Assembly (NCBI RefSeq): GCF_000159355.1
Contig: NZ_GG670120.1
Location: 290,209 to 354,208 of the forward strand
Origin: Lactobacillus johnsonii ATCC 33200
GTDB lineage: Bacteria; Bacillota; Bacilli; Lactobacillales; Lactobacillaceae
Direction of reading: 5' to 3'
Length of the DNA stretch: 64,000 nt
The notes beneath the pieces are model-generated. The model searched no databases. It was not told the origin of the DNA and was given only the letters and a program-made list of their open reading frames with translations. A program made the translations under genes and the position numbers. Of the stretch, positions 1 through 7,824 are shown piece by piece. Each line of letters begins with the position of its first letter. Position 1 is the stretch's first letter.

Positions 1-2
1 AA

Positions 3-649
3 CAATTATATCCTAATATTGCGCGATATGTAAAAGGCGCAAAGATTGGTAAGAACTTCAAGAAGGATTATCTTACAAGCAAACAAGCTAAGAAGGTGCT
101 TCAAGATATCGACCAATCCACACTTATTGGTAAACGGAATTATGCAATGCTTGCCTTGATGCTAACAATGGGATTGAGAACTATTGAAGTAAGCAGGGCT
201 AATATTGAAGATATCCGCACCAGTGGGGATGCAACCGTTCTCTATGTTCAAGGTAAGGGTCATATTGAAAAGATGCGGTGGTGAGAATGCCAGAACATGT
301 TGAAGAAGCTTTAAGAGCGTATCTCAGCGAACGTAAGGCATCAGACCTGAAGCAACCATTATTCGCCAGTACCAGTAATAACAACGCAGGGAAGAGATTA
401 ACCACGCGCTCAATTAGTGGCATAGTGAAGCACGCATTTATATCGGCAGGGTTTAACAGCCCAAAGCTAACGGCTCACTCAACACGACACACCGCGGCAA
501 CTCTTAGCCTTCTTAATGGAGCAACGCTTCAGCAGACGCAGGAATTGCTAAGACACAAGAATATGCAAACAACAGAAATCTATGCGCACAACATTGATGC
601 AAGCAAGAACCCCGCATCCAGTCAAGTTGACAAGGCTATTTTTAGTTAG
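3..649 (+). pseudogene. Tyrosine recombinase/integrase, left-truncated and frameshifted
   Basis: The reading frame is open from the window edge, so the true start lies outside. The first part ends at a TGA at 282-284, and the catalytic half continues in the +1-shifted frame from about 278 to 649. Restoring one base near 270-275 joins the halves into a normal recombinase. Visible catalytic elements are the box I arginine in TMGLRTIEVSR, the beta-hairpin lysine region VQGKGHIEK, the box II HSTRH and the downstream LRHKN with the IYAH tyrosine. It is an XerC/D-like enzyme of the kind found on plasmids and integrative elements. It ends 9 bases before the parA start, so the two probably formed one operon. 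The frameshift separates the box I arginine from the other catalytic residues, so no active enzyme is expected unless this is a sequencing error. Confidence 0.8.
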
Positions 650-658
650 GAGTAAATC

Positions 659-1422
659 ATGAAAGTTGTGACTATAACCAATCAAAAGGGTGGAACTGGA
701 AAAACGTCAACCGCCTTATATTTAACCTATGGATTAGCACGCAAAGGAAAAAAGGTCTTATTAATTGATCTTGACCAACAAGCAGATGCTAGCTTTTCAT
801 TCCATGTTCCTTATCGGCAAGATGAAACTACTTTTCAAGTTTTAACTGAAAAGACTAGCTTAAAGGATATTATTGTGAAGGTTAACGATGATATTGATCT
901 TGCTCCCGCCAGTCCAGAATTAGCTCAACTTGACGTATTGTTAACAGGAAAGTTAGATCCGCAATTTATTTTGGAAGACAACATGAAGGATTTAATGGGT
1001 ATTTATGATTATGTAGTGATTGATAAACTACCTTCATTGAATATGGCAGTATTGAACGCACTAACCGCATCTCAATCTGTAGTAGTACCAACGCAGGCAG
1101 ATATATATTCGCTCAAAGGGTTAAAGGATCTTGCTTCTACAGTTAACAGCATTAAAAGAAGATCCAATCCAGAGCTCAAGATAGATGGAATCCTTATCAG
1201 CAGATATAACTCAAGAACAGTGTTCACCAAAGCCATAACTTCAGCATTGGAAGAGTGGCATTAGAACTTCATACAACCGTTTTTGAATCAAAAATAAGAG
1301 AAGCCATCGCGGTGAAGGAAGCCCAAAACAATTTTCAATCAATTTTTGAATACGAACCGCGGGGTAAAGTTACGGAAGATATTGAAGCATTCATAAATGA
1401 ATTTTTAACTAAGGAGAAATAA
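659..1422 (+). pseudogene. parA: ParA/Soj-type partition ATPase, frameshifted near its C-terminus
   Basis: This is a plasmid-partition type ATPase. The N-terminus carries a deviant Walker A box, KGGTGKT, at residues 10-16, followed by LLIDLDQQADAS. The frame closes at a TAG at 1262-1264 (201 aa). The expected C-terminal part (LELHTTVFESKIREAIAV and onward, ending INEFLTKEK) is encoded one base out of frame up to the TAA at 1420-1422. A single deleted base near 1254-1258 explains this; the restored protein would be about 254 aa. The Walker B region reads VVIDKLPS where the family usually has IDTPPS, which suggests decay. The start follows AGGAG at 650-654. Its neighbours, a recombinase and a small DNA-binding protein, fit a plasmid maintenance cassette. 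Confidence 0.8.
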
Positions 1423-1424
1423 GT

Positions 1425-1772
1425 ATGACTAAAGAAATTAAAGTAGGATCATTAGAACAAGTATCACCCTCAGACAGCTTATTGAATACAGTTCAAAGCA
1501 AGAAGCCTATCACCAAAGCAGGCAATCGCAGAACTAAAGAAACGAACTCAACCGCACAACGTTCATCTCAAAACGCAACCGAAGACAAGCACCGCACCAT
1601 TTTAATCAAAAGTAAGACTGATGATTACTTAAAGACACTTGCCACCATTTATGGAACAAGTGTCAATGAGTTGGTGAACAAAGCCTTAGATGATTACGTC
1701 AGCAGACAGCTTCAAGATGAAGATATCAGTTCCAAGATTAAGCTTCTTAAAAAAATCACTATCAAGAAGTAA
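1425..1772 (+). CDS. Small ribbon-helix-helix DNA-binding protein, probable ParA partner
   Basis: This encodes 115 aa. The first 60 residues or so are polar and low in complexity, rich in Ser, Thr, Asn and Lys, and likely disordered. The C-terminal half (RTILIKSKTDDYLKTL, then GTSVNELVNKALDDYV) has the beta strand and two helices of a ribbon-helix-helix (CopG/Arc-like) domain. It starts 2 bases after the restored parA stop behind AAGGAG at 1411-1416, so the two were co-transcribed. Small RHH proteins beside ParA commonly act as the centromere-binding partner and autorepressor, and that role is inferred from position. It is the only gene of the left-hand module with an intact frame. No iteron-like repeats were seen next to it. 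Confidence 0.65.
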   Translation: MTKEIKVGSLEQVSPSDSLLNTVQSKKPITKAGNRRTKETNSTAQRSSQNATEDKHRTILIKSKTDDYLKTLATIYGTSVNELVNKALDDYVSRQLQDEDISSKIKLLKKITIKK

Positions 1773-1786
1773 GTCTTTATTATTGG

Positions 1787-2049
1787 GTGCACCCCTAAAA
1801 TTGCGCAGTTAAAAGATATGTCCAAAATTGGACAGAACCTCTACCCTGCTTCAGGGTAAGAGTTCAACTTTTACAAATAGCATTAGCGGAAGTTGAAATA
1901 GTCATGTAGAACGGGAATAGAAGTTCGGAAAAGTTGATCTCAAAGAGAACAGGAATACCGTTACAATTCGCGACGGTATTACGAAGGAAAATTATTTTCC
2001 CACGAGTGGGTAAAGGTGTTCATGAAAAAAAGAGTCTTACTCCTGCAAG
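1787..2049 (+). ncRNA. Highly structured RNA segment; possible 5' part of a group II intron cut by the IS
   Basis: No convincing reading frame is present. Short perfect stems follow one another: GTCCAA/TTGGAC (1820-1833), ACCCTG/CAGGGT (1843-1857), CAACTT/AAGTTG (1865-1895), AATACCGT/ACGGTATT (1954-1980), GGAAAA/TTTTCC (1986-2000) and CCCAC/GTGGG (1999-2010). The segment begins GTGCACCCC, close to the group II intron 5' consensus GUGYG but with A at the fifth base. The layout resembles domain I of a bacterial group II intron. No reverse transcriptase follows, because the insertion sequence begins at 2050. It could instead be a plasmid replication-control RNA. The structure is visible; the identity is tentative. 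Confidence 0.45.
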
Positions 2050-2080
2050 CAATGTCATTAAGTTAAGACATTGACAAATT
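2050..2080 (+). repeat. Terminal inverted repeat of the IS, left copy
   Basis: This 31-base sequence runs CAATGTCATTAAGTTAAGAC and onward to TTGACAAATT. It matches the reverse complement of 3680-3710 except for one C/T difference at position 7. It marks the transposase-distal end of the IS. Confidence 0.85.
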
Positions 2081-2096
2081 ATCGACTCAATTTTTA

Positions 2097-2139
2097 AGAT
2101 CATTCATTTGCGATTTATCGCATTTGAATGATCTTTTTT
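2097..2139 (+). terminator. Intrinsic terminator inside the left IS end
   Basis: A long hairpin pairs AGATCATTCA with TGAATGATCT and TGCGAT with ATCGCA around a TT loop, followed by six T residues on the plus strand. It would stop transcription entering the IS from the plasmid-like side. Confidence 0.75.
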
Positions 2140-2170
2140 ATGTCAAATAAGCCCAAATCTTGTTTAGAAA

Positions 2171-3540
2171 TTAGGCTACACGATATAAATAATATACAGC
2201 TGATTTTGGTTTGAAATTTCTTTTGTCTTTTCGTCCTGGTCTGATTGGAATTGTGTAATGACTAATTTGAATAAGAATCTTTTTAAAGATTTTAGTTGAA
2301 GAAGAAATTATATACATAGCTTGGATGATAAAGCATGACTGTTTGAAATTAATCGCATATTGATACTTGCAGTTTTTTTGTGGTATATATGCTTGAGCAT
2401 CAATTTGACTGACTGCGTTAAACATAATCATGTGGGCATAGATTTCCATTTCGATAAATTTATCCTGCTTGGAGTGAAACTGTACGCTTCCCAAAGCATA
2501 TTTCAATTTTTTGAATGAAGTTTCAATGCCCCAGCGCAAATGGTAGATTTCTTTGATCCTTTTTAAGGGATAATCGGCTCTATTTAGATTGGTTAGAACA
2601 ACTTCCCATTCTTCTTTGCCTGATTTAGGATCATTAATTCTAAATTTACAAGTGCGAAATTTTATTATACATAACTCTCCAAAGTCCCAGCTGCCATCTT
2701 TGGTATTTTTAGACCGATATTTGATATATTGACGATAATGATGGTTAACCAGATGAACGTTTTCTGTGGCTTTATGGGTTTCATAATAATAATTAGAGGT
2801 AGTCACCCAGCAAGCTATATCCTTATCACACTCTTGATTAGGCAACTCAGCTACTTCCTTAAATGCGCCATATTCCGTTTTAGTACGTATGACATAATAA
2901 CAGTTAGGCAGGCGATTACAATTTTCAATCATGTTAAAGCCGGTATAACCTCGATCCATAGTAACTATATATGGTCCGCAATTTAGCTTTTTAAGCATTT
3001 GAACGGCGGCTTTACGTTCATCCATCTTTGACTTAGGCTGAAAGATGCAGTCTTGATAAGTATTATTTAACAGGTCATAGAGTGCATTAACATGAATTTG
3101 GCAATATGGCTTTCCTTTATGATTGAGATTTCCAACAATATTCTCTGATTTAGGATTCCAGATTTGATTAAAATCAGACCCATCAATGGCAAATATACGA
3201 TATTTATGATCAAATAACTGGATATTAAACAAATTCTGATTAAATACAGTTAGAATATGCTTAAAACATGCGGGTGAAAGCTGACCTTTGCGTTGGACAT
3301 AAGCGGAAGTACTGACTACTTTATCGTTATTTTTAATAGCTTTTTGGCCAAAAGCTCTAAACAACTCACTGGTCAAATCTTTTCCTTGCATATTATAGTA
3401 GTTTTAATGACTGTAGCTGCATCTAAAGACCGCTTCCTAGTGAAGGCATGAGGATCATCGATAAAATCATGAATATGCTTTCCAGTATCATTGATAATTT
3501 GATCAAGACGATCTAAAATATTTTTATGAAGGGCTTTCAT
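2171..3540 (-). pseudogene. IS4-type transposase, frameshifted
   Basis: The C-terminal 406 aa are open from 3391 down to 2171. The N-terminal segment (MKALHKNILDRLDQ..., ATG at 3540) is one base out of frame and would stop soon after codon 49. Restoring one base near 3392-3397 gives a single frame of about 456 aa. DDE elements are visible: first Asp in FAIDGSDFN, second Asp in VTMDRGYTG, and the IS4-type Y-(2)-R-(3)-E-(6)-K signature in YHLRWGIETSFKKLK. Programmed frameshifting is possible but there is no slippery A-run or obvious stimulator at the junction, so a mutation is more likely. The gene is inactive unless frameshifting occurs; an intact copy elsewhere could act on the same ends. Confidence 0.85.
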
Positions 3541-3593
3541 AATTAATACCAGCTTTCTGGCAATAATTTTGAAGGTTTAATAATTTAATCAGA

Positions 3594-3626
3594 GGGCGAA
3601 AAGGTGGGTTCTTTTCGCCTTTATTT
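3594..3626 (+). terminator. Hairpin inside the right IS end, plus-strand terminator
   Basis: GGCGAAAAG pairs with CTTTTCGCC around a 7-base loop and is followed by TTTATTTTA on the plus strand. It lies upstream of the transposase start on the opposite strand and faces murT. Confidence 0.6.
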
Positions 3627-3631
3627 TATGC

Positions 3632-3664
3632 AAAAAAAGAACCAAATCATAATGATTCGGTTCT
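3632..3664 (-). terminator. Intrinsic terminator for transcripts entering the IS from the murT side
   Basis: Read on the minus strand, AGAACCGAATCAT pairs with ATGATTTGGTTCT (one G-U pair) and is followed by seven T residues. It would end transcription arriving from murT before the transposase gene. Confidence 0.7.
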
Positions 3665-3679
3665 ACAGAGATTAGATTC

Positions 3680-3710
3680 AATTTGTCAATGTCTTAACTT
3701 AATAACATTG
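3680..3710 (-). repeat. Terminal inverted repeat of the IS, right copy
   Basis: This is the 31-base inverted partner of 2050-2080, with one mismatch. It ends directly next to GTCAATTGAC, a 10-bp palindrome at 3711-3720 on the chromosomal side. Confidence 0.85.
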
Positions 3711-3722
3711 GTCAATTGACAT
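3711..3722 (-). pseudogene. gatD: Probable 5' stub of gatD cut off by the IS
   Basis: Fourteen bases after the murT stop, on the same strand, AAAAAGGG precedes an ATG at 3722. Four codons (M-S-I-D) follow before the IS terminal repeat begins at 3710. In most Firmicutes murT is followed immediately by gatD, the glutamine amidotransferase partner, and no gatD is found anywhere in this window. The spacing between AGGG and ATG is short (about 3-5 bases) and four codons cannot identify a protein, so this rests on synteny. Confidence 0.35.
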
Positions 3723-3736
3723 TATCCCTTTTTATA

Positions 3737-5089
3737 TTACATACCTGCTTTAATAATTTTCTTTTCACCCATTGTTTTACGAAGTGAAAGCATAGCAGTA
3801 TAAGTAGCTAAAATATAAACTTTCTTAGTTGGTAATTTTGAAATTTCATCTAATAAAGCTTCATTATTAGTGGCAGTTGTCATTAAACCCGGATCGAAGC
3901 CGGAAACTTCTAGTCTAAATCCCATATCATGCCAACGTTTTCCACCGACTACTACTTTTTTGATTTGATCTTTATTTAATCCTTCGTAACCTGCATCCCA
4001 GATCCAGGATGTATCGATTCCGTCTGCGTGATTTGCATTTAAAAGAGTAACTAAAGAGTAGTTATCTTTTTCAGTATTTAACATATGGAGAACTTCATCA
4101 AGTCCAACTGGATTTTTAACTAAGATGAGATCTATTTCTTTATCTGCATAATTAATCAATTCTTGGCGACCAAAGATTCGTTTGTTTTCAGCAAAACTTT
4201 GGGCTACTTCTTCTTCACTTAAACCAAATTCACGCGCTACAGAATAAGCAGCTAGAGCATTATAGATATTGTAGGTACCACCGATACCAATGCTGTACTC
4301 TTTTTCACCCATTTTGAATTTTAAGCTATTTGGAGTTTGATCAATAATTTGATTTACACTATAGGTTAATTCTGGACGATGGTAGCCACAATTAGGGCAG
4401 AAATAGTCTCCTAAGTTTGCATAAATACGTTCGTGATAATGCAAGATATGATCACACTTAGGACATAAAACACCGTCAGTATTTACGGGAGCCTTGAAGT
4501 CATTTTCAGGTTTGTCTTCGGGAAGTTTGAAACCATAGAATACTTTTTTATTAGGTAATTCCACGGATGAAAAAATACTTGCATCCCCGTTAGCGATAAT
4601 AGTTGCATCGGGAGCTAGTTTAATTCCATCGACAATCTTTTGGTAGGTAGTATAAATTTCACCATATCTATCCATCTGATCGCGAAAAATATTAGTTAAA
4701 ACAAATACGCTTGGATGCAGTAACTTGGTTACCATTTTTACATTTGCTTCATCTACTTCTAGCACAGCAATTTTCTTTTTTGCTCTTTTATTCTTGTGAG
4801 CTAAAAATGCTGTAACAATTCCTTGTTGCATATTTGAGCCTGATGGATTAGTTAAAATATCACCATATTTCTTCTTTAATGCTTCCACGATTAAAGCAGT
4901 TGTCATTGTTTTACCATTAGTTCCAGTAACAATGATTGTCTCATAGCCTTTTGCTAATGAATTTAATACTTCAGGATCAATTTTCATGGCAAATTTCCCA
5001 GGAAAACTCGTCCCGCCCTTTAATACGTTATGAAGAAACCAGTAAGATGATTTACCAGCTACCTTAGCGATGCCTGATTTTAAATTCAT
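3737..5089 (-). CDS. murT: Lipid II isoglutaminyl synthase, Mur-ligase subunit MurT
   Basis: MurT works with GatD at the membrane to amidate the D-glutamate of lipid II to D-isoglutamine. The 450-aa protein has the Mur ligase ATP loop GTNGKT at residues 56-61, a four-cysteine zinc ribbon (Cys 209, 212, 231, 234; CPKC and CPNC) and the C-terminal DGIDTSWIWD stretch (356-365) that carries the activating Asp of the family. The ATG at 5089 is preferred because the upstream in-frame GTG at 5104 lies in the GTGAGGG ribosome binding site. The length is normal and the gene looks intact. It is transcribed leftward into the IS, and the expected partner gene gatD is not downstream. Without GatD no ammonia would be supplied, so either gatD has moved or glutamate amidation is lost. 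Confidence 0.9.
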   Translation of the reverse strand: MNLKSGIAKVAGKSSYWFLHNVLKGGTSFPGKFAMKIDPEVLNSLAKGYETIIVTGTNGKTMTTALIVEALKKKYGDILTNPSGSNMQQGIVTAFLAHKNKRAKKKIAVLEVDEANVKMVTKLLHPSVFVLTNIFRDQMDRYGEIYTTYQKIVDGIKLAPDATIIANGDASIFSSVELPNKKVFYGFKLPEDKPENDFKAPVNTDGVLCPKCDHILHYHERIYANLGDYFCPNCGYHRPELTYSVNQIIDQTPNSLKFKMGEKEYSIGIGGTYNIYNALAAYSVAREFGLSEEEVAQSFAENKRIFGRQELINYADKEIDLILVKNPVGLDEVLHMLNTEKDNYSLVTLLNANHADGIDTSWIWDAGYEGLNKDQIKKVVVGGKRWHDMGFRLEVSGFDPGLMTTATNNEALLDEISKLPTKKVYILATYTAMLSLRKTMGEKKIIKAGM

Positions 5090-5120
5090 ATTATTATCCC
5101 TCACTTTAAAACTAAATTTT

Positions 5121-5129
5121 ACTATAGCA
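5121..5129 (-). promoter_or_regulatory. Candidate extended -10 promoter element for murT
   Basis: On the minus strand ATGCTATAGT contains TG-n-TATAGT, an extended -10 about 32 bases before the murT start. No good -35 is visible at 17 bases. tdk diverges from the same intergenic region. Confidence 0.4.
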
Positions 5130-5248
5130 TATAGATAAAATGAAGACGACCTTTTTTATTTTTACCTGCACGATTTTTAAATTTACTTTATACTAATTAA
5201 GATAATACTAGTGAAGTTACATAAATTTAACAATGGAGGAATTTTGCA

Positions 5249-5848
5249 GTGGCCCAGTTGTTTTTTCGCTATGGTGCAATGAGTAGTGGTAAGTCGATTG
5301 AAATACTGAAGGTTGCCCATAATTATGAGGCACAAGGACGAAAAATTGCTTTAATGACGAGTAATGTAGACGATAGAAGTGGAGTAGGAACAGTAGCTTC
5401 TAGAATCGGTTTACATCGTAAAGCTGTGCCTATAAGTGAAGATTTAAATTTATTTAATTATGTTTCAGAATTGAATAAAAGTGATGTGGAGTCTGGCAAT
5501 GGTAGGATGGCTTGTGTTTTAATTGACGAGGCACAGTTTTTAAAAAGACACCACGTATTAGAATGTGCCAAAATTGTTGATGAATTAAAAATACCTGTAA
5601 TGGCATTTGGTCTGAAAAATGATTTTCAAAATCATTTATTTGAAGGTAGCGAAAATTTGTTGATTTTTGCTGATAAAGTAGAAGAAATGAAGACAATTTG
5701 TCACTATTGCGGTCATAAGGCTACAATGAATTTACGAATTAATTCTGGAAAACCTGTTTATGAGGGTGAACAAGTTCAAATTGGCGGAGATGAATCTTAC
5801 TATCCCGTTTGTCGTTTTCACTATTTTCATCCCAATAAGCAAAGATAA
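5249..5848 (+). CDS. tdk: Thymidine kinase
   Basis: It phosphorylates thymidine to dTMP with ATP in the salvage pathway. The 199-aa protein has the type II thymidine kinase layout: Walker A GAMSSGKS at residues 9-16, Walker B/DEAQF at 93-97, and a C-terminal zinc site from CHYC (151-154) plus C188 and H191. The GTG start follows GGAGG at 5234-5238 with 9-base spacing. The gene precedes prfA by 31 bases on the same strand. The tdk-prfA-prmC-sua5 order is well known in Firmicutes, so co-transcription is likely. Length and motifs are typical. Confidence 0.95.
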   Translation: MAQLFFRYGAMSSGKSIEILKVAHNYEAQGRKIALMTSNVDDRSGVGTVASRIGLHRKAVPISEDLNLFNYVSELNKSDVESGNGRMACVLIDEAQFLKRHHVLECAKIVDELKIPVMAFGLKNDFQNHLFEGSENLLIFADKVEEMKTICHYCGHKATMNLRINSGKPVYEGEQVQIGGDESYYPVCRFHYFHPNKQR

Positions 5849-5879
5849 AAGATAGGAGAATTAAGAAAGGATAATAATT

Positions 5880-6968
5880 ATGGATAAAGTGATGGCCCAA
5901 TTGGAAGGATTAGTTGCCCATTATGAAGAACTTCAAGAAATGATGGCTGATCCCGAAGTTATTAACGATACTAAGCGGTATATGGAAATCTCTAAAGAAG
6001 AAGCCGATATGCGTGAAGTAGTACAAAAATATCGTAAATATAAGTCAGATATTAAAGAAATTGATGATAATAAAGAAATTATTTCTACTGAATCTGATAA
6101 TGACTTAGTTGAGATGGCGAAGGAAGAAAATTCTGAATTAGAAAAAGAAGTTGCTGAATTAGAAGATGAGATTAAGATCTTAATGCTTCCTAAAGACCCT
6201 AACGATGATAAAGATATTATTATGGAAATTAGAGGAGCTGCCGGTGGGGATGAAGCATCATTATTTGCAGGCGATCTTCTTAGGATGTACGAAAAATACG
6301 CAGAAACTCAAGGTTGGAAAGTATCTTTAATTGATTCTGAGCCGACTGAAGTAGGTGGGTATAAGCGCGTTGCCGTTATGATCACAGGTGATAAAGTTTA
6401 CTCAAAATTAAAGTATGAAAACGGAGCTCATCGTGTGCAACGTGTTCCAGTAACTGAATCTCAAGGCCGTGTTCACACTTCTACTGCGACTGTAGCCGTT
6501 ATGCCCGAATACGAACAAGTAGACATCGACTTGGATCCAAAAGATATTCGTGTAGATGTTTACCGTTCATCTGGTGCTGGTGGACAGCATATTAATAAAA
6601 CTTCTAGTGCCGTACGTATGACCCACCTTCCTACTGGTATTGTAGTTGCTATGCAGGATCAACGTAGTCAACAACAAAATCGTGAAAAGGCTATGCAAAT
6701 TTTGAAATCACGTGTTTATGACTACTATGAAAGTCAAAATCGTGATCAATATGATGCTAAAAGAAAAGAATCTGTTGGTACAGGAGATCGGTCTGAAAGA
6801 ATTAGAACCTATAACTATCCTCAAAACCGTGTAACTGATCACAGAATTGGTCTAACTTTAAACAAGCTTGATCGAATAATGAACGGCGAGTTGGATGAAA
6901 TTATTAATGCACTCGTTCTTTACTACCAAACTCAGCAATTAGAAAAGATGGCTGAAGAAAATGCCTAA
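5880..6968 (+). CDS. prfA: Peptide chain release factor 1
   Basis: RF1 reads UAA and UAG stop codons and triggers peptidyl-tRNA hydrolysis. The 362-aa protein has the codon-recognition tripeptide PVT near residue 187 ([11 protein letters not shown]), the RF1-specific form rather than the SPF of RF2. The catalytic GGQ sits in [10 protein letters not shown] near residue 235. The N-terminal third is strongly charged and coiled, as in other RF1 proteins. RBS GAAAGGA precedes the ATG. The last 8 bases overlap prmC, whose product methylates the GGQ glutamine. Confidence 0.97.
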   Translation: MDKVMAQLEGLVAHYEELQEMMADPEVINDTKRYMEISKEEADMREVVQKYRKYKSDIKEIDDNKEIISTESDNDLVEMAKEENSELEKEVAELEDEIKILMLPKDPNDDKDIIMEIRGAAGGDEASLFAGDLLRMYEKYAETQGWKVSLIDSEPTEVGGYKRVAVMITGDKVYSKLKYENGAHRVQRVPVTESQGRVHTSTATVAVMPEYEQVDIDLDPKDIRVDVYRSSGAGGQHINKTSSAVRMTHLPTGIVVAMQDQRSQQQNREKAMQILKSRVYDYYESQNRDQYDAKRKESVGTGDRSERIRTYNYPQNRVTDHRIGLTLNKLDRIMNGELDEIINALVLYYQTQQLEKMAEENA

Positions 6969-7824
6969 AAGTCTAAAAAAAATAAAAGAAACTGTGTTAA
7001 ATGATAATTCTGAAATTTGTCCAGAGGATATTGATTACGTTCTAGGAGAAAGATTAGGCTATACACCTTCAGAATTTGAATTACACATTAATGATGAATT
7101 AACTCCGGAACAAGAAAAACAAGCATTAAAAGATATGAAAAAATTGCGTAGAGGAATTTCTCCGCAATATATTTTGGGATACGCTTGGTTTTATGGCTAC
7201 AAAATTTTAGTTAACCGTGGAGTTTTAATTCCTCGGTTTGAAACTGAAGAATTAGTTAAATGGGCACTTGAAAATATTGAATCTGGTAAAAAGATCCTTG
7301 ATTTAGGAACTGGTTCTGGAGCTATCATGGTTGCCTTAGTAAAGCAAGCTCAGAAACAGGGAATTCAGAATTTGAATCTATACGCAAGTGATATTACAGA
7401 TTCCGCTTTGCGTGAAAGCGAAGAAAATTTCTTAAAGTATGATTTAGATGTTAAAACCCGTAAGGCAAATGTATTAGTGGGTTTAGAAAAATTTGACATG
7501 ATTATTTCTAATCCTCCTTACATTAAGATGAGCGAAAAGAATTTAATGGATGAAAATGTTATAAAAAACGAACCTGATACTGCCTTATATGGTGGAGAAG
7601 ATGGTCTAGATTTTTATCGTAAGTTTGCAAAGCAAGTTCAGTCACATTTAAATCCTCAAGGACAATTTTTCTTAGAGTTCGGTTTTAGTGAAAAAGAGCA
7701 ATTAAAAGAATTATTTGAGACTGAATTACCAGATTTTGAAATTGAATTTAGGGATGACTTAGCAGGTAAGCCAAGAATGGTTCATGGAAGGTGGAAGAGT
7801 AATGGAAACGAAGATTTTAAATAA
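6961..7824 (+). CDS. prmC: Release factor glutamine methyltransferase PrmC
   Basis: It transfers a methyl group from S-adenosylmethionine to the GGQ glutamine of release factors. The 287-aa protein has an N-terminal helical substrate-binding domain, then a Rossmann methyltransferase fold with the SAM loop [10 protein letters not shown] and the catalytic NPPY at residues 184-187. The ATG lies within the end of prfA, overlapping by 8 bases, so translation is coupled and enzyme and substrate are made together. It in turn overlaps the next gene by 23 bases. Confidence 0.95.
   Translation: MPKSLKKIKETVLNDNSEICPEDIDYVLGERLGYTPSEFELHINDELTPEQEKQALKDMKKLRRGISPQYILGYAWFYGYKILVNRGVLIPRFETEELVKWALENIESGKKILDLGTGSGAIMVALVKQAQKQGIQNLNLYASDITDSALRESEENFLKYDLDVKTRKANVLVGLEKFDMIISNPPYIKMSEKNLMDENVIKNEPDTALYGGEDGLDFYRKFAKQVQSHLNPQGQFFLEFGFSEKEQLKELFETELPDFEIEFRDDLAGKPRMVHGRWKSNGNEDFK

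Larger units (their letters stand above)
2050..3710 (-). mobile_element. IS4-family-like insertion sequence, about 1661 bp, frameshifted transposase
   Basis: The element is bounded by 31-bp inverted repeats at 2050-2080 and 3680-3710 that match at 30 of 31 positions. One transposase gene lies between them on the minus strand. Intrinsic terminators sit inside both ends (2097-2139; 3594-3626 and 3632-3664), as is common in elements that insulate themselves from outside transcription. The flanking bases (CTCCTGCAAG on the left, GTCAATTGAC on the right) are not a direct repeat, so no target-site duplication is visible. That argues against a single simple insertion at this exact site and for a later rearrangement through the IS. 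The exact family is inferred from the YREK signature of the transposase. Confidence 0.85.

Noticed and set aside
3391-3540. Programmed frameshifting as the explanation of the transposase break.
   Set aside because: No slippery heptamer or A-run is present at the junction. Two neighbouring genes have similar one-base losses, so decay is simpler.
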